Source of the DNA: CALINF01 sp039990395
GTDB lineage: Bacteria; Pseudomonadota; Gammaproteobacteria; Pseudomonadales; Halieaceae
Assembly: GCA_039990395.1 (NCBI GenBank)
Contig: JBDXFZ010000146.1
Span: 558,001-622,000, forward strand
Direction: 5' to 3'
DNA: 64,000 bases
In this document: positions 34,772-43,488 of the stretch, in pieces
How the letters are laid out: the number at the start of each line of letters is the position of its first letter
How positions within the stretch are numbered: the stretch's first letter is position 1
Position numbers and translations under genes: made by a program
The notes under the pieces: model-generated
Seen by the model: only the letters and a program-made list of their open reading frames with translations
Databases searched by the model: none
What the model was told of the DNA's origin: nothing

Positions 34772-35953
34772 TTAGAGCAATTCAATGCCGACAGCAGTCG
34801 CTTCGCCACCGCCGATACACAAAGCGGCAACCCCTCGCTGCTTTTCCTGCCGCTGCAGTGCATACATAAGACTCACGAGAATGCGTGATCCGGTTGAGCC
34901 TATCGGATGACCCTGCGCACAGGCGCCGCCATGCACATTGACCTTTTCGTGATCAAGCCCAAGATCCTCTATGGCCAGCATGGTCACCATGGCAAAGGCT
35001 TCGTTAATTTCGAATAGGTCGACGTCGTCCTTGGTCCAGCCTGTTTTTGCAAAGAGCTTATTTATAGCGCCGATGGGGGCAGTGGTGAACTCTGAAGGAG
35101 CCTGGCTGTGTCTGGCATGGGCAACGATGCGTGCCATGGGTTTGAGGCCTCGAGACTGCGCTTCACTCTCACTCATCAGTAACAGTGCACTTGCGCCGTC
35201 AGAGATGGAACTGGAGTTGGCAGCGGTGATGGTGCCTTCTTTTGCAAACGCTGGCTTTAAGTGAGGTATCCGCTCGATGGCCGCCTTATGTGGTTGCTCA
35301 TCGTCAGTGACGACCGTCTCACCTTTGCGGGTAGTAACAGTGACCGATGCAGTTTCGGCGCTCAACGCGCCTTCATCGATGGCACGTTTGGCGCGAGTCA
35401 GAGACTCGATCGCAAAGGCATCCATCTGCTCGCGTTCAATACCTCGGGCGTTGGCGGTTTCTTGAGCAAAACTACCCATTGCGCGACCGGTGTAGGCATC
35501 CTCCAGGCCGTCGATGAACATATGGTCGTAAACGGTGTTGTGTCCGGTACGTAGTCCTGAGCGAGAGTTGGGTACCAGGTGCGGAGCATTACTCATGCTT
35601 TCCATGCCTCCGGCAACGACCACCGAATTTGTGCCAGCAACGATACTGTCGTAGCCATAGATGGTAGCCTGCATTCCGCTACCGCAGGCTTTGTTAACGG
35701 TCACAGCACCAGCGTCATCGGGTATGCCTGCACCGATTGCAGCCTGACGGGCAGGGCACTGTTTCAGCCCTGCAGGCAGTACACAGCCCATAAACACTTC
35801 ATCGATCGCATCGACAGAAACACCACTTTTCTCAATGGTGGCAGCGATGGCTGTAGCGGCCAGATCGGGTGCCCGTACGGGGGATAGTGCGCCTTGCAGC
35901 CCCCCCATGGGTGTGCGTGCGCCATCGACAATTACTACGGATACATTGCTCAT
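34772..35953 (-). CDS. Acetyl-CoA acetyltransferase (thiolase)
   Basis: A 393-residue thiolase from the ATG at 35953; the frame upstream to 36004 adds unlikely residues. The nucleophile is C90 in N-K-A-C-G-S-G-M-Q, the histidine is in G-G-A-C-A-Q-G-H-P-I-G-S-T-G, and the second cysteine in L-C-I-G-G-G-E-A-T-A-V, so all three catalytic residues are present. It joins or splits acetoacetyl-CoA type substrates (fatty-acid breakdown or polyester routes). It heads a two-gene unit with ribB, with which it has no obvious pathway link. Confidence 0.93.
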   Translation of the reverse strand: MSNVSVVIVDGARTPMGGLQGALSPVRAPDLAATAIAATIEKSGVSVDAIDEVFMGCVLPAGLKQCPARQAAIGAGIPDDAGAVTVNKACGSGMQATIYGYDSIVAGTNSVVVAGGMESMSNAPHLVPNSRSGLRTGHNTVYDHMFIDGLEDAYTGRAMGSFAQETANARGIEREQMDAFAIESLTRAKRAIDEGALSAETASVTVTTRKGETVVTDDEQPHKAAIERIPHLKPAFAKEGTITAANSSSISDGASALLLMSESEAQSRGLKPMARIVAHARHSQAPSEFTTAPIGAINKLFAKTGWTKDDVDLFEINEAFAMVTMLAIEDLGLDHEKVNVHGGACAQGHPIGSTGSRILVSLMYALQRQEKQRGVAALCIGGGEATAVGIELL

Positions 35954-36036
35954 GTCATCAGTCCGGTATAGGGGTTGCGAGGTAGTCCATGGCGCGGTAT
36001 TCAATGTTCGCCATGACGCCTGAAAAGGCCGGCTAT

Positions 36037-37062
36037 TTAGCCATACTCGTGTGGCATTCTCAAGTTGCCGCTGGAGTCTTCTACGGCAAACAGTTTGCCT
36101 CTAACAGCTTCTCGATAGCGCAGCGGTGTAACGCCACATACACGCTTAAAGAGCTGGGAGAAGTAGCTCACATCCTGTAAGCCTACCTGCCAGGCGATAT
36201 CACTGACGGGCAAGTTGCTGTGTCTCAGTAAATCCTTGGCCAAGTTTACCCGCAGGCTTTGTAAGTAGTCATTGGGCGTGAACCCCGTGGCGTCCTTGAA
36301 TCGACGGTTTAAACTTCGAACGCTGATCTGTAGAACTTCTGCCAGGGTCTGCATGCGTACGCTGGTGACCAAATGTTCTTGCAGCCACTGCTGCGCCTCC
36401 AGGATCAGCTCATCATGATGGGAAGAATCAGGCAAATTCTGGTAGGACGCCGACCAGAAAGGTTGGCGAATCTCTGGCGAGAACTGACTCTCCACAGCGC
36501 GGGAAATTCTGCTGCCAAACCAGCCCTCTACGATGTGCACCATGAGGTCGGCAATCGAGTTCACACTGCCCACGCAATAGATGTTGTCGCTCTGCGTGAT
36601 CAGGTGACGCGTTTTGAGGTTTACTCCGGGATACCGCTGGGCGAATCGATCGAAATAATTCCAATGGGTTGTGGCGGGGCGTTTATCCAATAGACCTGCC
36701 TCGGCCAGCAGGGTGCTGGCAGTGCCAACGCTGCAGATCAGACTGCCTGTAGCGGCGGTAGCGTTAAGCAATGGTAGCCACGGTCGACTGAACGCAATGG
36801 TGCTGGCTGGATTACGCCAAATAGCCGGCAGGATTAGCAGGTCGATATCAGGCAAATTGTCGATCGTGATATCTGGCTTGAGCACAATGCCTGTAGCGAG
36901 CGTCACGGCTTTGCGGTCAGTTGATGCCAGCAAATAGCGGACCTGTTGGAGTCCCTTTTGCCGGACGCTCGCCATCTGGCTCGCGGCATGCAGAATCTCC
37001 ATAGGCAATGTCACACTGGTGGCCAGCGCGTCCGGGTACAGCATCGCAGCTACGGTATACAT
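36037..37062 (-). CDS. GlxA-type AraC family transcriptional regulator with DJ-1/PfpI domain
   Basis: A 341-residue regulator. Residues about 1-190 form a class I glutamine-amidotransferase-like (DJ-1/PfpI) sensor, including L-L-I-L-P-A-I-W-R-N and S-L-I-C-S-V-G-T-A-S. Residues about 240-330 hold two AraC helix-turn-helix units with S-V-R-S-L-N-R-R-F-K and G-L-Q-D-V-S-Y-F-S-Q-L-F-K-R. C-x-V-G marks the elbow but the full catalytic set is not expected in regulators. It diverges from fabY over 140 bases with a dyad in between, so it may control itself and fabY. Confidence 0.9.
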   Translation of the reverse strand: MYTVAAMLYPDALATSVTLPMEILHAASQMASVRQKGLQQVRYLLASTDRKAVTLATGIVLKPDITIDNLPDIDLLILPAIWRNPASTIAFSRPWLPLLNATAATGSLICSVGTASTLLAEAGLLDKRPATTHWNYFDRFAQRYPGVNLKTRHLITQSDNIYCVGSVNSIADLMVHIVEGWFGSRISRAVESQFSPEIRQPFWSASYQNLPDSSHHDELILEAQQWLQEHLVTSVRMQTLAEVLQISVRSLNRRFKDATGFTPNDYLQSLRVNLAKDLLRHSNLPVSDIAWQVGLQDVSYFSQLFKRVCGVTPLRYREAVRGKLFAVEDSSGNLRMPHEYG

Positions 37063-37100
37063 AGGCTTGCCTTGAAAGGTGACTGAGGAGAAAGGGTTTC

Positions 37101-37130
37101 ACTAAGTGGCCAAATTACCACATTATTAGT
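37101..37130. promoter_or_regulatory. Dyad between the GlxA-type regulator and fabY
   Basis: ACTAA and GTGG on the left (37101-37109) are mirrored by CCAC (37118-37121) and TTAGT (37126-37130) on the right, with four extra bases in one arm. It lies mid-way between the divergent starts, a usual place for an operator. The protein that binds it is not known. Confidence 0.4.
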
Positions 37131-37202
37131 CCGTTATGGCATATCTAATCCCGGCAAGACTACCTAAAATTCTACAACGATCATTAGTTCTAGAGTGTGT
37201 GC

Positions 37203-39062
37203 ATGAGTAAACAGCCTCTCCCCGTTGTTGTTGGCTTCGGTGGTATCAATGGCGCGGGACGGGCGTCGATGCATCATGCGTTTAAACGCATGACGTACAG
37301 TGCTCTGCCTCAGGATCAGCAGTCACGTACACTGGCCTCTTTGGCGCAGCTAATGGGTTTGGCCTCTAGCGAGGGTCAGGAGCAATACATACTCAACCAC
37401 ACGCTGATCAGGCGCATTGAGAGTAACCACTTCGATGTAGATAATGTCGAATGGAATCGTAAACTGCCCACCCAAAGTAATGGTCAGCCTGTTAATTTCG
37501 ATGTTAAACGCTCCAATCTTCCCGAAACAATTCCTATGGACTGGGTTGTCACCGACAAAGCCGATGACCATGTGAATGTGCAGATTGTGGGAGAGCAGGA
37601 TTTTTTGCTGCCAACCCACAGAGAGTTTGAAGTGAAGGCTGCCGGTCAGCTGCCTACAGGCTTCGACCCGAGCGCGTTGTACGCATCCAGAAACCATCCG
37701 CGCGGGCTGCAAATGACTGTTTATGCGGCATCCGATGCGCTGGGTAGTCTGGGTGTCTCGTGGGAGCGGATTCTCGATGCGGTATCTGCAGACCAGGTAA
37801 GCGTGTATGCCGGCAGTGCCATGGGTCAACTCGACGGCGCGGGCGCCGGAGGGATGCTCAAAGCGCGCTATAACGGTCAGCGTGTCACGTCTAAGTATTG
37901 TCCGCTTGGATTGGCCGAGATGCCGGCTGATTTTGTGAACGCGTATGTACTGGGCGCAATGGGCTCTACAGGAGCAAGTCTGGGCGCCTGTGCCTCTTTT
38001 TTATACAACATGAAACACGGGATACACGATATACGCAGTGGTCGTGCACGTATTGCCTTTATTGGCAGTTCAGAAGCCCCCATCAACCCAGAGGTGATGG
38101 AAGGTTACGCGGCAATGGGAGCGCTTGCCACTGACAAAGGGTTGCGACAACTAGATGGCCTGGACGCGGACCAGGAGCCCGATCATCGGCGCGCTTGTCG
38201 TCCGTTTGCCGACAATTGCGGCTTCACCATCGCAGAGTCAGCTCAGATGGTTGTCCTGATGGATGACGCGTTGGCGATGCAGCTGGGCGCCACGATTTAC
38301 GGCGCTGGAACCGATGTGTTCGTTAATGCAGACGGACACAAAAAGTCGATTGCGGGGCCAGGTGTTGGCAATTACATCACCATGGCCAAGGCGGTTGCTG
38401 CGGCGCGCGCAGTTGTTGGTGCAAAAGGTTTGCGCAGTGGTGGACTGGTGCAGGCCCATGGAACTGGCACGCCACAGAATCGGGTGACTGAGTCGGAAAT
38501 CTTCAACCGCGTGGCAGATGCTTTTGGCATAGACAATTGGCCTGTGGCGGCGCTCAAAAGTTATCTTGGACATTCATTAGGGTCTGCCTCCGGCGACCAG
38601 ATAACAGCTACGCTGGGCAGTTGGGCGTGCGGATTGATTCCGGGTATCACCACCATCGACGGTCTGGCTGACGATGTAAAAGCACAGCATCTGGCTTTTA
38701 GCCGCGAGCATCGGGAAATCGACCCCGAGCAACAACGCTATGCAATTATCAATGCTAAGGGCTTTGGCGGTAACAACGCCACCGCAACCATGCTTAGCCC
38801 CTCAATAGTGAATCGCATGTTACAGGCCCGTTATTCGCGCAGCGAGTGGACGGCCTGGGAGCGCGCGAATGAGACAGTGCGCGAGGCACAGGAGACCTAT
38901 GATAATGAAGTTATAGCCGGCGATATGGGGCCTGTTTACAAGTTTGATCATGGGGTTTTAGGCGACAATGATGTGGAGCTGAATGAACATGAGGTCATCG
39001 TTGACGGTCGCTCGGTTTCCCTCGATCTGGAGTCGCCTTTCGACGACATGCACGTAGACTAA
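37203..39062 (+). CDS. fabY: FabY-type beta-ketoacyl-ACP synthase
   Basis: A 619-residue ketoacyl synthase, longer than FabB/FabF by an N-terminal and C-terminal extension. The catalytic set is C263 (G-A-C-A-S), H419 (Q-A-H-G-T-G-T) and H457 (L-G-H-S-L-G). The opening V-V-V-G-F-G-G-I-N-G-A-G-R and Q-L-P-T-G-F-D-P...H-P-R-G-L-Q-M-T-V closely follow Pseudomonas aeruginosa FabY, which starts fatty acid synthesis by condensing acetyl-CoA with malonyl-ACP in place of FabH. GTG at 37197 is possible, but the ATG at 37203 is preferred. Not in an obvious fab cluster. Confidence 0.9.
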   Translation: MSKQPLPVVVGFGGINGAGRASMHHAFKRMTYSALPQDQQSRTLASLAQLMGLASSEGQEQYILNHTLIRRIESNHFDVDNVEWNRKLPTQSNGQPVNFDVKRSNLPETIPMDWVVTDKADDHVNVQIVGEQDFLLPTHREFEVKAAGQLPTGFDPSALYASRNHPRGLQMTVYAASDALGSLGVSWERILDAVSADQVSVYAGSAMGQLDGAGAGGMLKARYNGQRVTSKYCPLGLAEMPADFVNAYVLGAMGSTGASLGACASFLYNMKHGIHDIRSGRARIAFIGSSEAPINPEVMEGYAAMGALATDKGLRQLDGLDADQEPDHRRACRPFADNCGFTIAESAQMVVLMDDALAMQLGATIYGAGTDVFVNADGHKKSIAGPGVGNYITMAKAVAAARAVVGAKGLRSGGLVQAHGTGTPQNRVTESEIFNRVADAFGIDNWPVAALKSYLGHSLGSASGDQITATLGSWACGLIPGITTIDGLADDVKAQHLAFSREHREIDPEQQRYAIINAKGFGGNNATATMLSPSIVNRMLQARYSRSEWTAWERANETVREAQETYDNEVIAGDMGPVYKFDHGVLGDNDVELNEHEVIVDGRSVSLDLESPFDDMHVD

Positions 39063-39108
39063 GGCGCGTTAACTGATCATTGATTGTGTGCGATGATGCG
39101 CTGCTGTG

Positions 39109-39918
39109 ATGACACCAATCCCCATTCCACTGAAAATCCCAGAGCTGACAAGCGAATTGGCTTTGTTTGTCCACGGTCCCAGAGATCGTGTTATCTCGCC
39201 GCGTTTGCGCGAAGAAGGTATCTGGGAGCCCTTTGAAACCCAATTGATTATGTCCATGCTCGAGCCCGAACAGGTATTCGTAGATGTGGGGGCTAATCTC
39301 GGTTATTTCTCCGTGCTCGCGGCAGCATGCGTTGGACCTTCTGGAAAGGTGTTTGCGTTCGAACCCGACGTCGAAAACTACAACCTTCTACGCCAAAATA
39401 TTGAGCACAATAATTTCTCCAGTGTGATCTTTGCGGAGATGGCGGGCTTGTCTGAAAAAGACGAGGTAGGGCAGTTGTTCCTTAGTGATGACAATCTAGG
39501 TGACCATCAGGTCTTTAATGTCGGGGGTGCACGTAACAGTACGGATATCAGCTTGCTGTGTGGCAGCAAGTTTCTGCGTCAGCGAACTCCACACGTACAC
39601 TTTTTCAAGATAGATACTCAGGGCAGTGAATGGGCTGTGTTGCAGGGACTAATGCCGTTACTGCACAGCCAGTTGCAACCGGCGCGTATCTTGGTGGAAT
39701 TGACCCCACTAAGTTTACGGCAGGCTGGTGCTTCTGGTCGGCAGCTGATAGAAACATTGGCGCAATTGAATCAGCCTTTCTGGATCGTTGATCATATCGA
39801 GCATCAGCTGGTGCGCAGTTCAGCTCAGGCGCTCGCAACCTGGTGCGATAATGTCGATGCGTGTGCGGGTGATGCGGGCTTTATGAATATTCTGGTGGGC
39901 CCTGGCTTCAGCAATTGA
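39109..39918 (+). CDS. FkbM family methyltransferase
   Basis: A 269-residue SAM enzyme with V-F-V-D-V-G-A-N-L-G-Y-F-S (about residues 56-68), V-F-A-F-E-P-D-V-E-N (about 84-93) and I-D-T-Q-G-S-E-W-A-V-L-Q-G at about 166-178, the standard FkbM set. Relatives O-methylate sugars, lipids or natural products. The ATG at 39109 follows a GTG at 39106. It starts 46 bases after fabY and may share its transcript; a tie to envelope glycolipid is possible but unproven. Confidence 0.88.
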   Translation: MTPIPIPLKIPELTSELALFVHGPRDRVISPRLREEGIWEPFETQLIMSMLEPEQVFVDVGANLGYFSVLAAACVGPSGKVFAFEPDVENYNLLRQNIEHNNFSSVIFAEMAGLSEKDEVGQLFLSDDNLGDHQVFNVGGARNSTDISLLCGSKFLRQRTPHVHFFKIDTQGSEWAVLQGLMPLLHSQLQPARILVELTPLSLRQAGASGRQLIETLAQLNQPFWIVDHIEHQLVRSSAQALATWCDNVDACAGDAGFMNILVGPGFSN

Positions 39919-39994
39919 CCATGTTGCGATCAGACGGCTTTTTTGTGGGTAAAATATTGCTATCATCTGCAGCTCGTTTACCACTGTGACAGAC

Positions 39995-40567
39995 ATGCCA
40001 GAGACTCTCGATTTACTCACCTTGCTCCAGAGCCGAAACTCCTCGCCTAAACTGACTACGCCAGCGCCAACAACGCGGGAACTGGAAGAGATGGTTAATG
40101 CAGCCCTGCGTTCACCGGATCACGCTTGGCTGCGCCCAACCCGATTCATCGTGATCGAAGGTGAACAGCGCGAAGCACTGGGTCGTCTATTTGAGACCAG
40201 TTTGTTGGGGCGCAATCCCGATGCCGACGAAAATGCGCGAGCCAAGGCTCTTGGCTCGCCACTGCGCGCGCCGCTGATGGTCGTGGTAACAGTACAGCTG
40301 ACAGAACATCCTAAAGTACCGCATAGCGAACAACGTCTGTCTGCAGGCTGCTCAGCGTATGGGCTGTTACTGGCGGCCGAGGCCTTGGGTTATGCTGGTA
40401 TTTGGCGAACGGGTGATAACGCCTTCGATCCAGAGGTTGCCAGCGGGCTGGGCTTGGGGGCGGATCAGGAGATTGTGGGATTCATCTACCTGGGTACCCG
40501 CACTGGCAAGTCCAAGAGCCTGCCCACCATTAATCCTAGAGAGTTTATCTCACACTGGACCCCCTAA
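39995..40567 (+). CDS. YdjA-like nitroreductase
   Basis: A 190-residue protein from ATG 39995 (a GTG at 39986 is possible). The pattern L-L-Q-S-R-N-S-S-P-K-L, A-L-R-S-P-D-H-A-W-L-R-P-T-R-F (about residues 37-51) and G-Y-A-G-I-W-R-T-G (about 131-139) is that of the compact YdjA/TdsD nitroreductases, which lack several helices of larger family members. FMN-linked reduction is expected; the substrate is unknown. 53 bases before the dienoyl-CoA isomerase gene. Confidence 0.88.
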   Translation: MPETLDLLTLLQSRNSSPKLTTPAPTTRELEEMVNAALRSPDHAWLRPTRFIVIEGEQREALGRLFETSLLGRNPDADENARAKALGSPLRAPLMVVVTVQLTEHPKVPHSEQRLSAGCSAYGLLLAAEALGYAGIWRTGDNAFDPEVASGLGLGADQEIVGFIYLGTRTGKSKSLPTINPREFISHWTP

Positions 40568-40620
40568 GTGGTGTTCGGCACCTGGTAGCCGACCTGATAG
40601 CACAAGGAGAAAATAGAGCG

Positions 40621-41433
40621 ATGACCCCAAACTTTGAAACCCTGGCATTGGAAGTTGATAACCACGTAGCGACGGTGTTTCTAGATCGTCCCGACAAGGC
40701 CAACTCAATGAATGCGGCCATGTGGCGCGAGCTGCAGGCGTGCTTCGAGTGGTTGGATGCAGAGGCGTCCATTCGTGCAGTCGTACTGGCAGCCAATGGT
40801 AAACACTTCTGTGCCGGGCTGGATCTGACTATGTTCTCTGGCCTTGAAGGCGAGTCCTCTGACCCGGCTCGACGTGCAGAGCATTTCCGGTTGAACGTGC
40901 TGCGTATGCAAGACAATCTGGGCGCAATAGAAAAGTGTCGCAAGCCCGTTCTAGCGGCGATCCACAAAACATGCATAGGTGGTGGAGTAGATCTCACCTG
41001 CTGCTGCGATATGCGCTATGCCACCGAAGATGCCTATTTCTCTATTCGTGAAATCGACATTGGTATGACGGCCGATGTAGGTACCTTACAACGCTTGCCA
41101 AAAATTATCCCTGATGGCGTGGTGCGTGAACTGGCCTATACCGGTAGGAATATGGATGCCGACGAGGCGCGTGAGACAGGGTACATAAATCGTGTGTTTG
41201 AGAACCGTGAAGTTATGTTGCGTGAGGTACAATCAATAGCGCACCAGATAGCCAGCAAGTCGCCACTTGCAATTCGCGGTACGAAGGAAATGATACTCTA
41301 CAGTCGCGACCATTCTGTTCACGAAGGGCTAAACTACATCGCCACCTGGAATGCCGCGATGATGAGTCAGCGGGATTTGGCGGCAGGCCTTGAGGCCCAG
41401 GCGCACAAGAAAACTGCAAACTATGACGACTGA
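40621..41433 (+). CDS. Crotonase family, delta(3,5)-delta(2,4)-dienoyl-CoA isomerase-like (ECH1-type)
   Basis: A 270-residue enzyme. The CoA site is H-F-C-A-G-L-D-L (about residues 62-69) and the oxyanion loop I-G-G-G-V-D-L. D124, E144 and D152 have exactly the spacing of rat ECH1 D176, E196 and D204, and the D-V-G-T-L-Q-R-L-P-K stretch also matches. It should shift conjugated double bonds so that unsaturated fatty acids can enter beta-oxidation. A strong AAGGAG site lies before the ATG. Followed 38 bases later by the parvulin gene. Confidence 0.9.
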   Translation: MTPNFETLALEVDNHVATVFLDRPDKANSMNAAMWRELQACFEWLDAEASIRAVVLAANGKHFCAGLDLTMFSGLEGESSDPARRAEHFRLNVLRMQDNLGAIEKCRKPVLAAIHKTCIGGGVDLTCCCDMRYATEDAYFSIREIDIGMTADVGTLQRLPKIIPDGVVRELAYTGRNMDADEARETGYINRVFENREVMLREVQSIAHQIASKSPLAIRGTKEMILYSRDHSVHEGLNYIATWNAAMMSQRDLAAGLEAQAHKKTANYDD

Positions 41434-41470
41434 TCACAGCCCACCAGTACTCTTAAACGGATAACACTAG

Positions 41471-42403
41471 ATGACTTTTTTGGCGTGGTTTAATCGCCCA
41501 TGGTTGCACTTTCTTGTGCTCGGCATACTACTTTTTCTGCTTCAGGGCGCCTTGTTTCCTGAACCCAAACCGGTTGTCGGACCATTGGCACCTGAACGAC
41601 TGGAGAACATGTTGCAGCAGTGGGTTGCCACCACCGGCCGCCCACCAACAACTGAGCAACGACAGCGATTGGTCCAATCAGAGCTCGACCGCGATATGCT
41701 TTTTCAACGTGCGCTGGAATTTGAGCTCCACTTGCACGACACGGTGGTGTATCAGCGTTTGCTGCGCAATATGCGCTTTCTGGGTCTTGGCGAAGGCGAG
41801 TCTGATCAAGCGTTGTATGAGCAGGCGCTGGAGATGCGTTTGCATCTTGGCGATGAGGTGGTTAAGCGCAGAATGGTACAGGTAATGGAGCAGTTACTTT
41901 TGGCGAGTTATCCGCCTGCATCGGTCACACAAGAGCAGGTTCGTGCGGAGTTCGAATCTCGTACGCAGGATCTACGCAGGCCGCAGCGATTGTCTATTGA
42001 ACATATCTATTTTGCCAGGCCCCGCGAGGCCGAGGCGGAGAATGTAATTGCGTCGATTGAGCAGGAACAATTAACACCACGTCAAGCTCGGGAGCTCAGC
42101 TCGCCTTTCCTTCCTGGCTACCAGTTCGATTACCAATCACCGGATCAGCTGGCCAGGCATTTTGGTGCGGCTTTTGTCAAGAACCTGCTGGAAGCGGAAC
42201 CACAGCCAAGGCAGTGGGTGGGGCCCATTCGATCAACTTATGGTTTGCACTACGTTTGGGTGGAGGCTATTGAACCGGCGCGTGATGCCACCTTTGACGA
42301 GGTGCGGGGGCCACTGCGCCGCGATCTGGAGTCCGAGGCACGCGCAGACGCACTGGCGGCTGCCATAGAGAACATGCGTGAGCTCTACGAGGTGCGTTTA
42401 TGA
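41471..42403 (+). CDS. Membrane-anchored parvulin-type peptidyl-prolyl isomerase
   Basis: A 310-residue protein with one N-terminal helix (about residues 9-27) and a periplasmic body. It has the helical SurA/PpiD-like chaperone part (about 40-160) and a PpiC-type region with R-P-Q-R-L-S-I-E-H-I-Y-F (about 172-183), F-G-A-A-F-V and W-V-G-P-I-R-S-T-Y-G-L-H-Y-V (about 246-259). It overlaps the HupE-like gene (ATGA), so it probably helps fold or mature that protein or its partner. Confidence 0.82.
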   Translation: MTFLAWFNRPWLHFLVLGILLFLLQGALFPEPKPVVGPLAPERLENMLQQWVATTGRPPTTEQRQRLVQSELDRDMLFQRALEFELHLHDTVVYQRLLRNMRFLGLGEGESDQALYEQALEMRLHLGDEVVKRRMVQVMEQLLLASYPPASVTQEQVRAEFESRTQDLRRPQRLSIEHIYFARPREAEAENVIASIEQEQLTPRQARELSSPFLPGYQFDYQSPDQLARHFGAAFVKNLLEAEPQPRQWVGPIRSTYGLHYVWVEAIEPARDATFDEVRGPLRRDLESEARADALAAAIENMRELYEVRL

Positions 42404-43398
42404 GTGCTTTCAAGTTCGGTTTTGTGCTGTTGGCGGCCTTGTTTCTGTCAACGTCAGCGCATGCTCACCGTTTCGCTCCCTCGCTATTGAAAGTAACAGA
42501 AGTCGGCGATGGTCAGTTTCACATGGTGTTCAAAACGCCCGCCCAGGCAACAACGTCAATTCCGATAGCGCCCGTTTGGCCAGAAGTCTGTGACGTTGCA
42601 TCTGTCAGTCCACCTCAGCTCGAAGGTACTGGGAAGGTGTCCAGCCTGAAGTTGGACTGCAAATTAGATGACGAGGGTTTGGTTGGCCAGACACTGGGGC
42701 TCACCGGTCTGGGGCCCAACCAATCTTCGGCGATGATGATGATCGCACTGAGAGATGGGCGCCAGTATCAGGCGGTGCTCAATGCCGAGCAATCCACCTA
42801 TGTTGTGCCGCAAGAGCCGGGTGCAAATCAGGTCATGACCGATTATTCCTTGTTGGGCATGGAGCATATCTGGGGCGGGATCGATCATCTATTGTTTGTG
42901 TTTGGGCTGCTGTTGCTAGTAGGTGGGGGCAAACGCTTGTTGTGGACTATCACGGCGTTCACCCTTGGGCACAGTATTACATTGTCTCTAGTGACGCTGG
43001 GGTACTTTGATTATCCCGTTGCTCTTGTGGAGTTCACCATTGCGTTGAGTATCTTTATCCTCGCTGTGGAACTAACGCGCAAAAGTCGTCATGACATGCT
43101 TTGGCGTAACCCCTGGTGGCTGGCCGGTGGTTTCGGTCTGTTACACGGAATGGGTTTCGCGGGTGCGCTGGCTGAGACTGGCTTGCCGCAGGACAACGTT
43201 CCTTTGGCTCTGCTGTTCTTCAATGTGGGTATAGAAATCGGACAGATAGCGTTTATTTTCGTCGTTTGGGGAGTTTGGCTGATACTTCGCAAACCACTGG
43301 CGCCCTGGCAGGATCGTTTATTACCTGTCCCGGTGTATATATTAGGTTCGCTCTCAGCGATGTGGTGCATAGAGCGAGGGTTGGAAGCGCTGGCTTGA
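42400..43398 (+). CDS. HupE/UreJ family membrane protein with an extended periplasmic domain
   Basis: A 332-residue protein: signal peptide ending near A-H-A (residue 21), a beta-rich exported domain (about 25-145), then about six helices. The membrane part shows G-x-E-H-I-W-G-G-I-D-H-L-L-F-V (about 151-165), F-T-L-G-H-S-I-T-L-S and G-L-L-H-G-M-G-F-A-G-A-L, with histidines in place for metal. HupE/UreJ proteins carry nickel or cobalt; this longer form is of unknown specificity. Translation is coupled to the parvulin gene. Confidence 0.87.
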   Translation: MSAFKFGFVLLAALFLSTSAHAHRFAPSLLKVTEVGDGQFHMVFKTPAQATTSIPIAPVWPEVCDVASVSPPQLEGTGKVSSLKLDCKLDDEGLVGQTLGLTGLGPNQSSAMMMIALRDGRQYQAVLNAEQSTYVVPQEPGANQVMTDYSLLGMEHIWGGIDHLLFVFGLLLLVGGGKRLLWTITAFTLGHSITLSLVTLGYFDYPVALVEFTIALSIFILAVELTRKSRHDMLWRNPWWLAGGFGLLHGMGFAGALAETGLPQDNVPLALLFFNVGIEIGQIAFIFVVWGVWLILRKPLAPWQDRLLPVPVYILGSLSAMWCIERGLEALA

Positions 43399-43488
43399 GG
43401 TTTTTCGCTTTGCGCAAGTTGCACTCTTGAACTAGGCTCGGCTGTAACCCCGCTTTGCAGATGTGTGTCTGCGCGAAGGAGTACAGTC

